DNA of 64,000 bases from Sciurus carolinensis (taxonomy: Eukaryota > Chordata > Mammalia > Rodentia > Sciuridae): assembly GCF_902686445.1 (NCBI RefSeq), contig NC_062224.1, positions 46,313,156-46,377,155 of the forward strand, given 5' to 3'. Positions within the stretch are counted from its first letter, which is position 1; each line of letters begins with the position of its first letter. Under the pieces are notes generated by a model. It worked only from the letters and a program-made list of their open reading frames with translations, was not told the origin of the DNA and did no database searches. The translations under genes and the position numbers were made by a program. Shown here piece after piece: positions 33,681-44,035 of this stretch.

Positions 33681-34599
33681 ATTTCATCTAAATTGCACAT
33701 GACTCACACATCAGTGTGAACACACCTGGATCCCAACACAGTTCGGTCTGATATCCCACAGCTTTGCCATCCTGCAAGCACAGCAACTAGGGTCATTATC
33801 TGGGCATTAAGACTATGGTGGGACTTTGGTCACAAATGAGACAGGCTGGTGATGGACAATCCAAGATGCTGACAAACTTCCAAACTGCAGAGATGGTCCA
33901 CATGGAAGGATCCAGGTGTTGAGATGGACACTCAGGGAAGCCCTGGACACCCCTAGGCACTGGGCTCATACACGAAATCTCTTGGCCTTTCGGTGGCTTC
34001 CCTGTCCCCAGCAGGAGGTGCCTCTGCCCTCCAATGTCCTGTAGCATGTTGAGCCCAGAATACTAACTTGTAAACTCCATGCCATTGACAAGCATGGCCA
34101 TAAACCTTCATTATTCCTGATGGCAGTAGTCTGTTTCTTTAACCTTTGGCTTCCTTCTTTCCTAGAGCTTCTATACATCTGGTTCTGGTAAAATGAAAAG
34201 ATTCACTCTATTTACAACTGTGCTTTTTGTCCGGGGCTGAGTTTTTCACTTCAACCCCTCCTCAGCTGAGGCAGAAGGGACAGAGCACCTTCCTGCAGAG
34301 AATCTGTTCCAGATAGGACAGGACAGAGCCTCCAACACCAGACCCTGGTGTCCAGAGAGGCTCTCAGAGGCAACGCTTCCCTGGGCTTGGCCAGCAAGCC
34401 CTTTGGAAGTCATCTTTTGGAGGAGACACTCGAGGAGGCCAAGGTGGTACACAGGGCCGCTCCCCAGCTTTACCTGGACCCCAGGCAGCACCTGGTTCTG
34501 AAGCATCTTCCACAGTACAATGACACCTCCTGAGAATGTGGGTTCTTGGTCCTGTGCAGCCTCTACCTACTAATTTCTATACTTTGCTATGTTTGCTGA
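33681..34599. other. Unique sequence, no gene identified
   Basis: Unclassified. Open frames on both strands at 34,246-34,533 (86 and 61 codons) share a GC-richer patch, without known motifs. Confidence 0.4.
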
Positions 34600-34735
34600 T
34601 GTTTGAAGAAAATGCGAAGTCTTCAGTGGGGGAAACCTCTTACCTGCAAATGTCCTCAGAGACTGTGGACGAGGAAGAAGAGAGCTACCGAGATAACGAG
34701 GACCCCTTCAAGACCCCAGTGACCACAGCTCTGGG
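34600..34735 (+). other. Acidic open segment with possible splice sites
   Basis: Within a 90-codon frame (34,536-34,808) lies a strongly acidic peptide with SSETVDEEEESYRDNEDPF. Acceptor-like TTTGAAG or TCTTCAG occur near 34,608-34,626 and a weak donor TCTGG/GTATGG near 34,734. The acidic composition is unlike its surroundings and could be a coding exon. I recognise no family, and the donor is not strong. Confidence 0.25.
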
Positions 34736-35114
34736 TATGGGGAAGCCAGGGGAGAGGTGGAACAAAAGCTCATGTCCCTTGATGAGGGCTTCAAATCAGG
34801 TCCCGTGAGTGAGCTCACCTTCCTCTTTGACCCCCTAGAGAGGGTCTGGCAAGGTTAAGCAAGCCACCCAGCCAGGCCTCGGGTTGCTGGCAGGAATTTT
34901 CACAGACACCCAGGCCAATTGTGGGAGATGCAGTTGTCCAGCAAGACACCACAAGTCAATCATTCCTGGCCACAGCAAGCCCCACCAGGGGCAAGTTCTG
35001 GGCATGTGTCTTTCACACTGTCAAACTAAAACCAAAAGACAGGCAGATGCCCATCTCCCCATTTTAGAGGAAAAAAACTACCTGAGACTTACAGGTTTAA
35101 ATTTCCACCAATTC
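34736..35114. other. Unique sequence, no gene seen
   Basis: Nothing recognised before the next LTR fragment. Confidence 0.4.
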
Positions 35115-35336
35115 ATATGACCCCAGAGTGTATGGTCCTAACATGAGTGTGTGGGCATAAGTGGCCCCAGCGGCCACCTCCCACAACCATGACCCACCTG
35201 CCTATAGTAATCAACCAGTCAGTTCTGTCAAACTAGGATGGACTGATTAGGCGACTGCTCTCATAATCTAATCATTTCACCTCTGACTATTTCTGCATCA
35301 ATAGGAGCTTTGGGAGGATACATCCAAACCACAACA
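35115..35336 (-). mobile_element. MaLR LTR fragment, minus strand
   Basis: AACCATGACCCACCTGCCTA, TCATAATCTAATCATTTCAC and GGAGGATACATCCAAACCAC correspond to the 5' part of a MaLR LTR in reverse complement. The polyadenylation-signal half is absent. Confidence 0.65.
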
Positions 35337-35724
35337 CACACCAAATGGCCCAGTAATTCCTTTTTTCTGGGGACATAAACAGAGAGGCATTCACAGCATT
35401 ATTAACAGCAAAAAAGAAAAAATGGAAACAACCTAAAGTTCCTGCACCAGGAACTGGGTTATGGGCCATCCCCTGGCTGCTCAAGCAGGAAGCGTTGAAG
35501 TCATCCTTTGTTTCTCCCTGACATTCAGTTAACAGTCTAGTCCTGTTGTTTCCACCTCCTCTCTCAGGAATCTGACCACTTTCTGCGTTTATTTCTCAGA
35601 GCTCTGCTTGGCCATAACTTCCTCAGTGACACTGATATACCCGCAGTTCCCCACTCCCCAGCCCATTGTGCTGGGTCCCTCTGTTGTTCCTGGTGAAAGG
35701 CTCCATCCTTTTCTCTCACACTAG
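35337..35724. other. Unique sequence, no gene seen
   Basis: No repeat or gene recognised. Confidence 0.4.
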
Positions 35725-35872
35725 TCCCCTTTGTAAGGACCATGCCTCACCTCTGCTTCTCCCACCAGATTACAAGTCCCATAAGGGACACCAGCTGTCT
35801 GGTTTGTTATTATGTCCCCAGAGACTATGACAGTGCCTGGCACACAAGAGATTCCCTGACTGAGAAAGAAGC
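35725..35872 (+). repeat. L2 3' end
   Basis: AGGACCATGCCTCACCTCTG, GATTACAAGTCCCATAAGGG and ACAGTGCCTGGCACACAAGA are the sense 3' end of an L2 LINE. Confidence 0.8.
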
Positions 35873-36754
35873 ATGTGAAAGAAGGGATGTGATTCATTCT
35901 CCAGCCACACTGTCCAAGCATCCATATGGCAAAACGCTCACAACACAATTTTAAATGAGAAAAAAGTCTGCACCATGATATACACAGCATGACATTCACA
36001 TTCTCATACATAAATATGTGTGTAAAAATCCAGATGAGAGGCACTAAATTGTTAGCAGTGGTTAATCCTGATCACTTTCTTTCTTTCTTTTTTTTATGGA
36101 TGAATATATTTTCCAGATATTTTAAAATAACCATACATTTCCTTTATAATCATGAAAACAGTGAGTAAGATAGATGGAGAGAAGGATCCAGAACTTTTGG
36201 AATGAACCATAATTTGAGCAGAGGGTCTGAGCAGTTGAAGCCTCTTATGAAATACCCATATTTGAAGTTGGCCGCATGGATAGCTGTTGCAGCCATTGTT
36301 TCCAGACCGGCTCTGTGGGATCACCAGTGATCCTGCTAATGGGCTCCTTCCTTCCTTGTGGGGATCCATTAGGCTGAGTGCAGTGAGATGACAGGTAGTG
36401 GTTTCAGAAAAAGAATATAAATTTCCTTTATTTTAACAAAAAATATCAGGGTAACCAAGTGTCGTCCCCCCAGTTTTCTTAAGTCATGATCCTCACACAC
36501 TCAGGGTGACATCTTAGAAGCTCTCCTAGGAGGCTTGTTTCCATGACCCCACTTATGTCTCTCTTACTGTTTGCAGCAACAGTTGAAAGGTGCCAATGGG
36601 ACAGCCAGAGGGCCAAAGCTCCCTGGGCTTGGGAGTTGTGTGGCTCTGGAGCTAGCACACAGATAGGGAGTTCCCTGAATGGGTTCAGGATTAGGCCTGG
36701 TAGAAGCAGTGTCTACAAGAACTTGGAGGGTGTCCCTGGTTTGGCATCTTTGAT
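35873..36754. other. Unique sequence, no gene seen
   Basis: Includes a short pyrimidine run near 36,078-36,097. No gene recognised. Confidence 0.4.
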
Positions 36755-36840
36755 CCAGACCCCAATTTATTCTAGTTCCTTGACCACTTGGTGTCTCAGT
36801 TTTCCCATATGTCCAGGTGGAATTTAAACGCCTCTCTGGG
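36755..36840 (+). repeat. MIR-like fragment
   Basis: CCTTGACCACTTGGTGTCTC and AGTTTTCCCATATGTCC resemble the MIR core. Diverged. Confidence 0.45.
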
Positions 36841-36889
36841 GTATTTTTTTAAGAGTAGTGAAATTTCAGTACTACCATTTGGGGATATG

Positions 36890-37265
36890 CTATAGAATGG
36901 ATTTTGAGTCACCCAAAAGGACTATATGTTAAAGACTTGGTTCCCAGCTTAGCACTATTGGAGGTGGTGAAAACTTTTAAGAGATGTGGTCTACTGGAAG
37001 GAAGTTAGGACACTAGGGGAGTGCCCTTGAAGAGAATATTGGAACACTGACCCCTTCCTGTCTCTCTTTGCTTTCTGACTGCCATGAGGTTAGTAGGTTG
37101 CTGTAACATGAGTTCCTGCTATAATTATGCTGCCTCACCACAGGTCCAAACAGTGCCAATTATTATAGACTGGAACCTCTGAAAACATAAACCAAAAGAA
37201 ACCTTTCCTGTTCTGAAGTTGATTTTCTCAGGTTTTTTGTTACAGGAACAGAAAGTGGACTAACT
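36890..37265 (+). mobile_element. MaLR LTR, plus strand
   Basis: CACCCAAAAGGACTATATGT, a central GCCCTTGAAGAGAATATTGG, ATAAACCAAAAGAAACCTTT and the end GTTACAGGAACAGAAAGTGG follow the MaLR LTR plan. Solo LTR, diverged. Confidence 0.65.
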
Positions 37266-37494
37266 GGATACATCCTTCTTCCCTTCTGCCTGTAGGTTTA
37301 CCTTAAGCAGATTAACATATGAGAAACAATGTAGAAAGAAAAGGGATGTTCATCCTAGATGAGAAGAGAAAGAGGACAGGCTGATGAAACATAAAACATA
37401 TGTTGAATGCATGAAGAGCAGATATGTTCATGTAGCTTCCCAGGGCATAACTCAGGCTGCTGGCAGGATAAAGCCAGGTGTATGTTTAACAGAA

Positions 37495-37562
37495 AGAGAG
37501 GGGGGGGGGAGAAGGGGGGAAGAAAAAGAAGAAGAAGAGGAGGAGGAGGGAAGAAAATAGAA
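37495..37562 (+). repeat. Purine-rich GGGA/GAAGAG tract
   Basis: A run of G followed by GAAGAAGAAGAGGAGGAGG, almost free of pyrimidines on the plus strand. The overlapping Lys/Arg/Gly frame is an artefact. Confidence 0.9.
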
Positions 37563-38085
37563 AAGGAAATAAATGAAAACTTGAACAAAAAGTGATCCAA
37601 AAGTCTGCCTTGAAAGGCAGTACTGAGTCATCTAACCCTATGAATATTTTAGGGGGTCTAAACTGAACCCAGAGCAGCTATGGCAAAGGGGATTCCTGTA
37701 TTAAGTTGGAGACTTAAATGAAAAACTTTAACTTCCTCACAACTCCAAGAACCTGTTTCTTCCACTTGGCCAGTTCTCTTTTGGAATTGTCTGAACATAA
37801 TATATAATTCATTCTCAACACCATTTTATCTAGGTCCTGTCAGAGCTGAAGTTGCCAGGAGGTGTCCTTCCCTGATCACCTGCAAAAGTGGACATCTGTC
37901 TTATTCTTGGCTGTCTTCTATCTCCTTATTACAGAAAAAGCTCACAGTATGAGTCCTGCCTTCCCAGAATAAAAGTCAGAACACAAATTTTCATTCTCCT
38001 GAGCAGGAAGAATGAGGTCTTGTGGCTTAGGCCCACACTTCAAATGCTCCTGTGCAAAACTTGAACTTGGAAGTGAATGATTCTG
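37563..38085. other. Unique sequence, no gene seen
   Basis: No repeat or gene recognised. Confidence 0.45.
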
Positions 38086-38531
38086 TGTTAGTCAGTTTTT
38101 CATTGCTGTGACCAAAACACCCAACAAGAACAATTTAGAGGAGAAAAAAAATATATTCTGGGCTCATGGTTTCAGAGGTCTCTGTCGTGGACCAGTTTCA
38201 TTGCTGAGGGCCCGAGGTGAGGCAGAACATCATGGTGGAAGGGTGTGCAGAGGGAAGCTGCTCACTTCACGGCAGCCAGGAAGCAGAGAGTGGGCAGAAG
38301 GGACTGAGAGAAGATGAACCTTCCAGAGTATGTCCCCAGGAACCCATCTCCCTCAGTCTTGCCCCACCTGCCCACAGTTACCACAGAGCATAGTGGTCCT
38401 TTGAAATTATTGATCCATCATTGGATTAATTAACCGATTAGGTCATAGCTCTAATACATAATAATAACCTTTGAACATTCCTGCATTAACACAGGAGCTT
38501 TTGGGGGACACCTCCTATCCAAACCATAACA
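38086..38531 (-). mobile_element. Near-complete MaLR LTR, minus strand
   Basis: It begins TGTTAGTCAGTTTTTCATTG and ends CCAAACCATAACA, the reverse-complement termini of a MaLR LTR (TG...CA). Inside are CATCATGGTGGAAGGG and AATTAACCGATTAGGTCATA. At 446 bases it is the fullest LTR in the window. No clear target-site duplication is seen at these ends. Confidence 0.85.
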
Positions 38532-40289
38532 AACCTGAAGGAAAAAAATGGGGCAGGGAAGGGAGTCATCCTGAAGAACCAGGATGTTTCTGGTGATAGT
38601 AGTGACACCAGCTTTCAGAAGTGGCACTAGTCAATGTCTTGCAGATGTTGTAAGCTCAAGTTCTGGGATGGGATGTATCATTTGCTCTAGCAGAGGTGGC
38701 ATTTGCCATCAAGCTGGTTTCTGGTGTCTAGTGCTTGCAAGTGGCAGAGGCGACTGTAATTGCCTCATCAAGGTCTGGGGTGGGGTTTGGCAGCACTCCT
38801 GGAAGTTAGCCTCAACTTCAGTTCTCATCTGCCTATGACTCTGTGTGCTTCCTAATGTCACCCAAGAGCATTATCAACAGATATCTTTCCTCTCAGTGTT
38901 TACACACACAGAGCTAGACTGCCATTCCCAGCCTTCAGTGGTCCTAGTGTGGCCACATGGCTGCGTTCTGACTAACAGCATGTGAAGAGAAGTGATATGC
39001 GTCTATGCCTGGTCCTTAAACCCCTCTGCAATCCTCCCATGCTTTTATCTACTAGCAGGATGTAGAGGACCCAGTGGGACCAGATTCCTAGAAGATGGTG
39101 AAGGCACTACAAGAAAGAAGCTGGGGCCCTTAAATCAACTGAGTGGATATAAACAGGAAGTTAATCCCTTGCTGTTTTAAACCACTTCGATCCTGCCATT
39201 GTTAAAGGGTTGGTCCCTCTTGATTAGTACATGACGAATTCATTTTCTGGTGAACAGGTCAAAGTAGATTTCATTTCCCAGGATTCAGAACTCCGAGTGT
39301 CTCACTTCCCTGCTTGATCTGCCACGGAGAGGTCTAAAGTGCAGATTTGATGGTCACATCTGTACACAAGCCCCGCTTCTCTCAGAATTGGAAGCATTGC
39401 GCTCATCTTAGACTCTTCTTGTAATGCAGAATGGAGGGGACAGAGCCCAAGTCACTGAAGTTTCCCTGAGGGAAAGTCAGCTCTCCACTGCTTCTCTGCT
39501 CTTTGGTCATGGTGGGGACCTCTGTTCTCACTCCTGCCTCCTTGCTAGGAGGGAAATCAACTATGTACTCTTGGTGACTCTGAACTCCACATAGGAATCC
39601 CTGCTCCCTCTTCTTTATTATAAAATGAAGCTCAGGATCAGGAGTCTGGACAGTTGTTCTGAAGGAAACACTTGGTACCTAACTGAAATCCCAAGGGCCT
39701 GTCTGGACAGCTCACCCTTTGAGTTCTTTACCCACCTACAGGAGCAGGTCCATGGCACCAGTTAGGATCCAATATTTTATGCCTTAACTCTGGAAGTGCA
39801 GTTTCAGGCAGGACTACCCTGTTGAACAGAGCAGATGTAAACGGATAAATGAGGGGTACGACCCTCTTGTATCCACCCTTTTATCCCATGTGGACTGAGA
39901 AACAGGCTTAGAGGAAGCCAGTCTGCAAACAAAAATAAAGCAGCAGGAATAAAGAAGGGAAGGTGAGAAAAAGGAGAAAGGCAGGCTGCATCAAAGCCCG
40001 TGGGTCCATGAGCAATCCCTCCATCTGTAAAACAAATTTGCTCTAGTTTGCTTAAGCTAATTCATACTTTAGTTTTTAAAGTATAAAATGTAAGGACCTT
40101 AACCCATATAGGAAGAAGTAGAAAATGTTTCCCCACACTTGGTCACCTCCTGGGAGCCTCAGCACCTTCTGGGCTCATCAGGAGCTAAAAATTGTTCAAA
40201 CAAAGCTAGGGAAAATAGGTGGTTAGAGACATCTCTACAGATGTGTCTGTAAGTGGAAAGGACGTGGCCATTTCCCTTGTCCAACAGCC
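38532..40289. other. Unique repeat-poor sequence
   Basis: No gene or clear repeat. It is the start of an 8-kb stretch (38.5-46.5 kb) with hardly any young mobile elements. Confidence 0.45.
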
Positions 40290-40385
40290 TCACATCACAG
40301 CAGAGCACACACAGCCCAAAGAGGTGGCGTGACTTGCCCAGGACTGTACAGGACTGGTCCCTGTCTCCCAGCTGCAGGCTGAGCA
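40290..40385 (-). repeat. MIR-like fragment, minus strand
   Basis: ACACAGCCCAAAGAGGTGGC, GTGACTTGCCCAGGACTGTA and CCCAGCTGCAGGCTGAGCA resemble an antisense MIR. Diverged. Confidence 0.5.
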
Positions 40386-40440
40386 AAGCCCCAAGTCTAG
40401 AAGCCCTTTTTGAATTAGCTTCCCTTTCTCACATTCGGCC

Positions 40441-40705
40441 TGGGGCGCAGGGGCCAGGCTAAGTAAAGCACATGTTGCTAGGCTGGCGACAAATGACGCG
40501 GCTAATTCCCTTCGCCCGGATGGTCCCGGCGCCCCAGGGACGCTCTGTCCCTGCGCACAGGAGCAGACGTGGGCCTGGCCCCAGGAGCAGCTGGGAGGCC
40601 GGGCCGCTCTGGAAGACGCCGCGGGACGAAGGGGCCAGGGGCTCAATGTCCCCACCCACCCCTGTGCCTCGCAGACAGCGGCGCTCGGCCGCCAGGTGAG
40701 GGCCA
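40441..40705. promoter_or_regulatory. CpG-rich island, candidate promoter
   Basis: I count roughly 22 CpG in about 265 bases, against a window that is strongly CpG-depleted. At its right edge GCCGCCAG/GTGAGG at 40,696 is a good 5' splice site, and GTGCCTCGCAG just before it is acceptor-like. CpG retention implies an unmethylated germline state, so this may be the first exon or promoter of an unannotated transcript. Direction is uncertain; the donor suggests plus. Confidence 0.45.
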
Positions 40706-40714
40706 GCCCCTCCG

Positions 40715-40960
40715 GGCCTTTCAGAGTTAATTAGCCTTCATGAATATGGATGCCACCGCCGATTTAATACGGTTGAGAGGTCATAACCTGACCTTAGCGA
40801 GGCGTGCATAAAGAAAAGGCTACTTTTCTCAGCTCGGTTCCTAATTGAAAGGCCGAGTTGTCAGACGATGCGTAGTGGGTGTGATCCTGCCACCCGGGTT
40901 CTCTTCGCACAGGAGACAGTACTGGGGCCGACCAGGAGCAGTGGCCCTAATTACCTACAG
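40715..40960. promoter_or_regulatory. Conserved-looking non-coding block
   Basis: Directly beside the CpG island: AGTTAATTAGCCTTCATGAA (homeodomain-type TAATTA core), GAGGTCATAACCTGACCTTA (two nuclear-receptor AGGTCA-type half sites in opposite orientation) and CCTAATTGAAAGGCCGAG. The mixed, CpG-containing, repeat-free composition is typical of developmental enhancers. Inference only. Confidence 0.35.
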
Positions 40961-43560
40961 GTATGTGCAGGCCACTCGCCGTTCCCAGTGAAATGTCGCT
41001 GTAATGGTATCTGAACTGGGAATTGATTCTGGAGTTTTCCTTTTCCATGATGGTTTTCATTTCCTGTAATTTAGAGCTGGAAGCATTTATGGAATATCAC
41101 ATGGTTTTCGTTTACACAGGAAATCAGCTGCAGTTGTGAGAAGATACTGACTTACTTTTTTGTTTGTTTTTTAAATCCAGAGAGAGGGAAGGAGGGAGGG
41201 AGAGAGAGAAGACTAGCTTGCAGCATTTGGTTTTGAAATAGTTTCCCTTTTTGATCCAAAGTCACTGTTCTCCAAAGTGAGCTGTGATTACAAGGAAAGC
41301 AGCAGTTTATTTCTGACACGTGGTAATCACTTTCTGTGAAGCAAACCCAGCGCCAATAGATATTTTGCCTTTTTTTTTTTTTTCAGAGCAAAGGAGTGAG
41401 CCAGGAGGGGGCGGGGCGCGCGCAGCTGCCGGCAGCTTCCCTTCTGGGACAGGAACGTTTTCCAAAGGAACGCAGGGGACAGAGGCTGAGATACCACACC
41501 AGATTAAGCCGAGAAACAGGCCGCCTTTGGGGTTTACTTTACACCCTCCCAGAGAAAGATAGCACTCACTGCCCAAATTAGCCTATTATGATCACTTTTA
41601 AAACCTGAAAATAGAAAATGTCGCCACCGGTCCAATTCTAAGAACCATACTGTAAAATCTCTTAATCCAGTTTCAACCAGTCTCCCCCACAATCATCAGA
41701 GAACTGCAGAGCTCCATAGCAGAGATTGAGAATGATGCGGAGAATTCGCGTTGTGTTTTTAAATCAGTGCCCTGGAGCTGCCACTGCTAGAAGCACCTAT
41801 AAAGCCAGCACACTCTATTTACCCGTCTCTCCCCGGGCTTGTTTGGAGCTATTTCTCATTCTCCACCCCCGGCTCTGAGGGCAACTAGTCCGCCCTGGGC
41901 AATAGCACCACCCTGTGGCCAGCATCCCTCCCCTAGCAATCATATCCCTTTTCCAGGCAGAAGGAGATTGCTTTTAAAATTCAGAGTGCCCCGTCTGGCT
42001 TTAGGGTAGCGAAGGAGCCCTCTTTTCTTCTTTTTGTTCCTGGAATGCACGGAAACACAGGGGATCAGTTGCTCTTCTTTCATGTCCTCTACTAACATTC
42101 CACAATTACAGATCTGTTTCTTTGATTTAAGGTTTAGCTCCCAATTAAACGAAAAGGGCTCTTGAAGAGATATAATCCAGGCACCTATTTTCGGGTAAAC
42201 CAGTTCATTATCTTTTCCCAAGGGTAAGTGGGCTCCCAGAGAAGGGAGAGAACAAAGAGATCCAGTGGGGCAGGAGCCAGACCTAGGTCATCTGTCAAGG
42301 GCAGGGGCTGTTCATTCCATGGGACTAGGAGATGGTGATGTGGAAACCTTAGGAGTCTGGGTGAGGACAGTGCTGCCCACATTTCAGAGATGGGGAGGGA
42401 GCCCTCCAGTCCTTATTGGGCCTCTAGGACTGAGGTGGACCTTGATAGTTGCTGTGTCCCTGAGCAGCTGTGACCTATTTCATTGTGACTTTTAGGCAGC
42501 CTCCCCATGACCATCTTCTTCCGCCCCTCTCCCCCAGCCCATAAAACCAACAGCCATCTGTGTGAACATGAGCCCCACATTTTTATAGGCTGTCTAGTGG
42601 TGGTTGCAGACAAGTGGGGATGAAGGCTTATTGCTGCAGCTCTTCCAGTCTCCAAATATTAAACTGTGTAACATGATCCATTCTCTGAAACTAAATATTT
42701 GCAAGGACACCCAGCAACCACCTGGCTACCAAATCTCTTGATCAAGCAGGTTAGTTATTTGTGCTGTGAAAACTCCACCTGGGGATTTTCCTCAGCTTCT
42801 GAGGGGTCAGAAAGCAATGCTCCCTTCCATTACGCAGGGGAGCCCATCCTGGCTTGTCCTGATTCTGCAGGCGGGTCCGTGATTGGGGTGCACAGAAGAA
42901 ATCTCAGTTGGGCCTGTGAACTGAATGAAAGAAACCCTGTTCCTTTTTGAATGGTGGCTCTGGTCTCTGTCTGGGGCCTTGTTTTCCTCCTAGGAAACTG
43001 CATTGACCTCATGTTGCTTATTACCTAATTGATGAACTATTTGCATCAGCATGATGCTACTTTGAACTTTTTTTGTTCAGGAGCTCCGGGAGTGAGGAGG
43101 TTGTGGACAACAGTCATCTTCTATGCCCCGTGCAACCACCTAGTACCTTTTGAGAAGTATCCTCGCCCTCTCTCTGTTTCCATTTGAGGGTGGTTCCCAG
43201 TGAGTTGCAGGCATATCTTCTCTCTGTTATATACCCTTCCTGGTCCCTTTGGCTGGACCATCTGGAAACTGGAAGGATTTTTTGAGGGAGAGAGTTTTTT
43301 TGAGAAGAAAATTAGATGCCCCAGAACCTTTCTCCTTCCCAACCCCACGCACATTCCTGGCTAAGTGTGGGATTGTACCCTAGGACCTGGGCAGGCAGAG
43401 GCCTGGGGTCTCACCCATGGCCACTCCCTGTCCTAGAGAAAGTCTTCTGTGGAAGGGTGAGTGAGCAGCCAGGGGCTCCTGCACCTATGGCTTCACATCC
43501 TGGGCTCAATTTTGCATGAATCAACGTTTCAATATGTATTTATTCCTGTTGCGCTCACCA
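40961..43560. other. Unique repeat-poor sequence
   Basis: No gene recognised. It contains a T-run (41,371-41,384), a purine tract (41,178-41,210) and a short CpG-containing patch GGGGCGGGGCGCGCGCAGCT at about 41,407-41,426 with an Sp1-type GGGGCGGGG box. CAAGG/GTAAGT at 42,223 is donor-like. Confidence 0.4.
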
Positions 43561-43564
43561 AAAA

Positions 43565-43700
43565 AGGGGGGAAAAAGCCTTGCTGGAAAAATGCCAGAAC
43601 GAGATATGTGATAATGTTGTTTAGCAGCAACTGTGTCATTCCGTGTTGTTGACAGTAAAATAAATTAACATAATAAACATAATTTGCTCAAAAAACGGCT
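43565..43700. promoter_or_regulatory. AT-rich conserved-looking block
   Basis: GTCATTCCGTGTTGTTGACA followed by AAATAAATTAACATAATAAA and AAAAACGGCTAAGGGAAAGC: AT-rich with forkhead/homeobox-like cores, lying between repeat-free sequence and a CpG island. Weak evidence. Confidence 0.25.
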
Positions 43701-43796
43701 AAGGGAAAGCAGATGGTTAGCACATTCCGGCAGGACCTGTTGGTCCAAGTTTGCACGGATGTTTAGACGTTTGTGCTGCCTGCGACAGATGCTCTC

Positions 43797-44035
43797 TCAG
43801 GTTCCAGGCGCGCCCACGTGATAAGCACCGGCGGGCCGGCGTTGCTGGTCCAGGAGCCGGCGCCTTGCCTTTGGGGGATCTGATTCCTGGAAAGGGGGCG
43901 CACGGCTGCGGCGCGCATAGCGGTGCGGGACTAGAGCCGGTCCGGCGCCCGGCGCCGACTGGCCTCCCGGCCTCCCCATGGCGCGGAGCCGATGCCTCCA
44001 AGCGCCAGGGCCATTAGCATTCACGGCCTGCCGCC
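43797..44035. promoter_or_regulatory. Strong CpG island, candidate promoter
   Basis: About 30 CpG in 240 bases, with GC-rich runs such as CACCGGCGGGCCGGCG and CCGGCGCCCGGCGCCGACTG and no TATA box in view. Open frames run on both strands (88 codons plus, 94 and 110 minus), which GC-rich, stop-poor DNA gives by chance; none is recognisable. It is the most CpG-dense segment of the window and a likely promoter or CpG-island enhancer. Confidence 0.5.
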
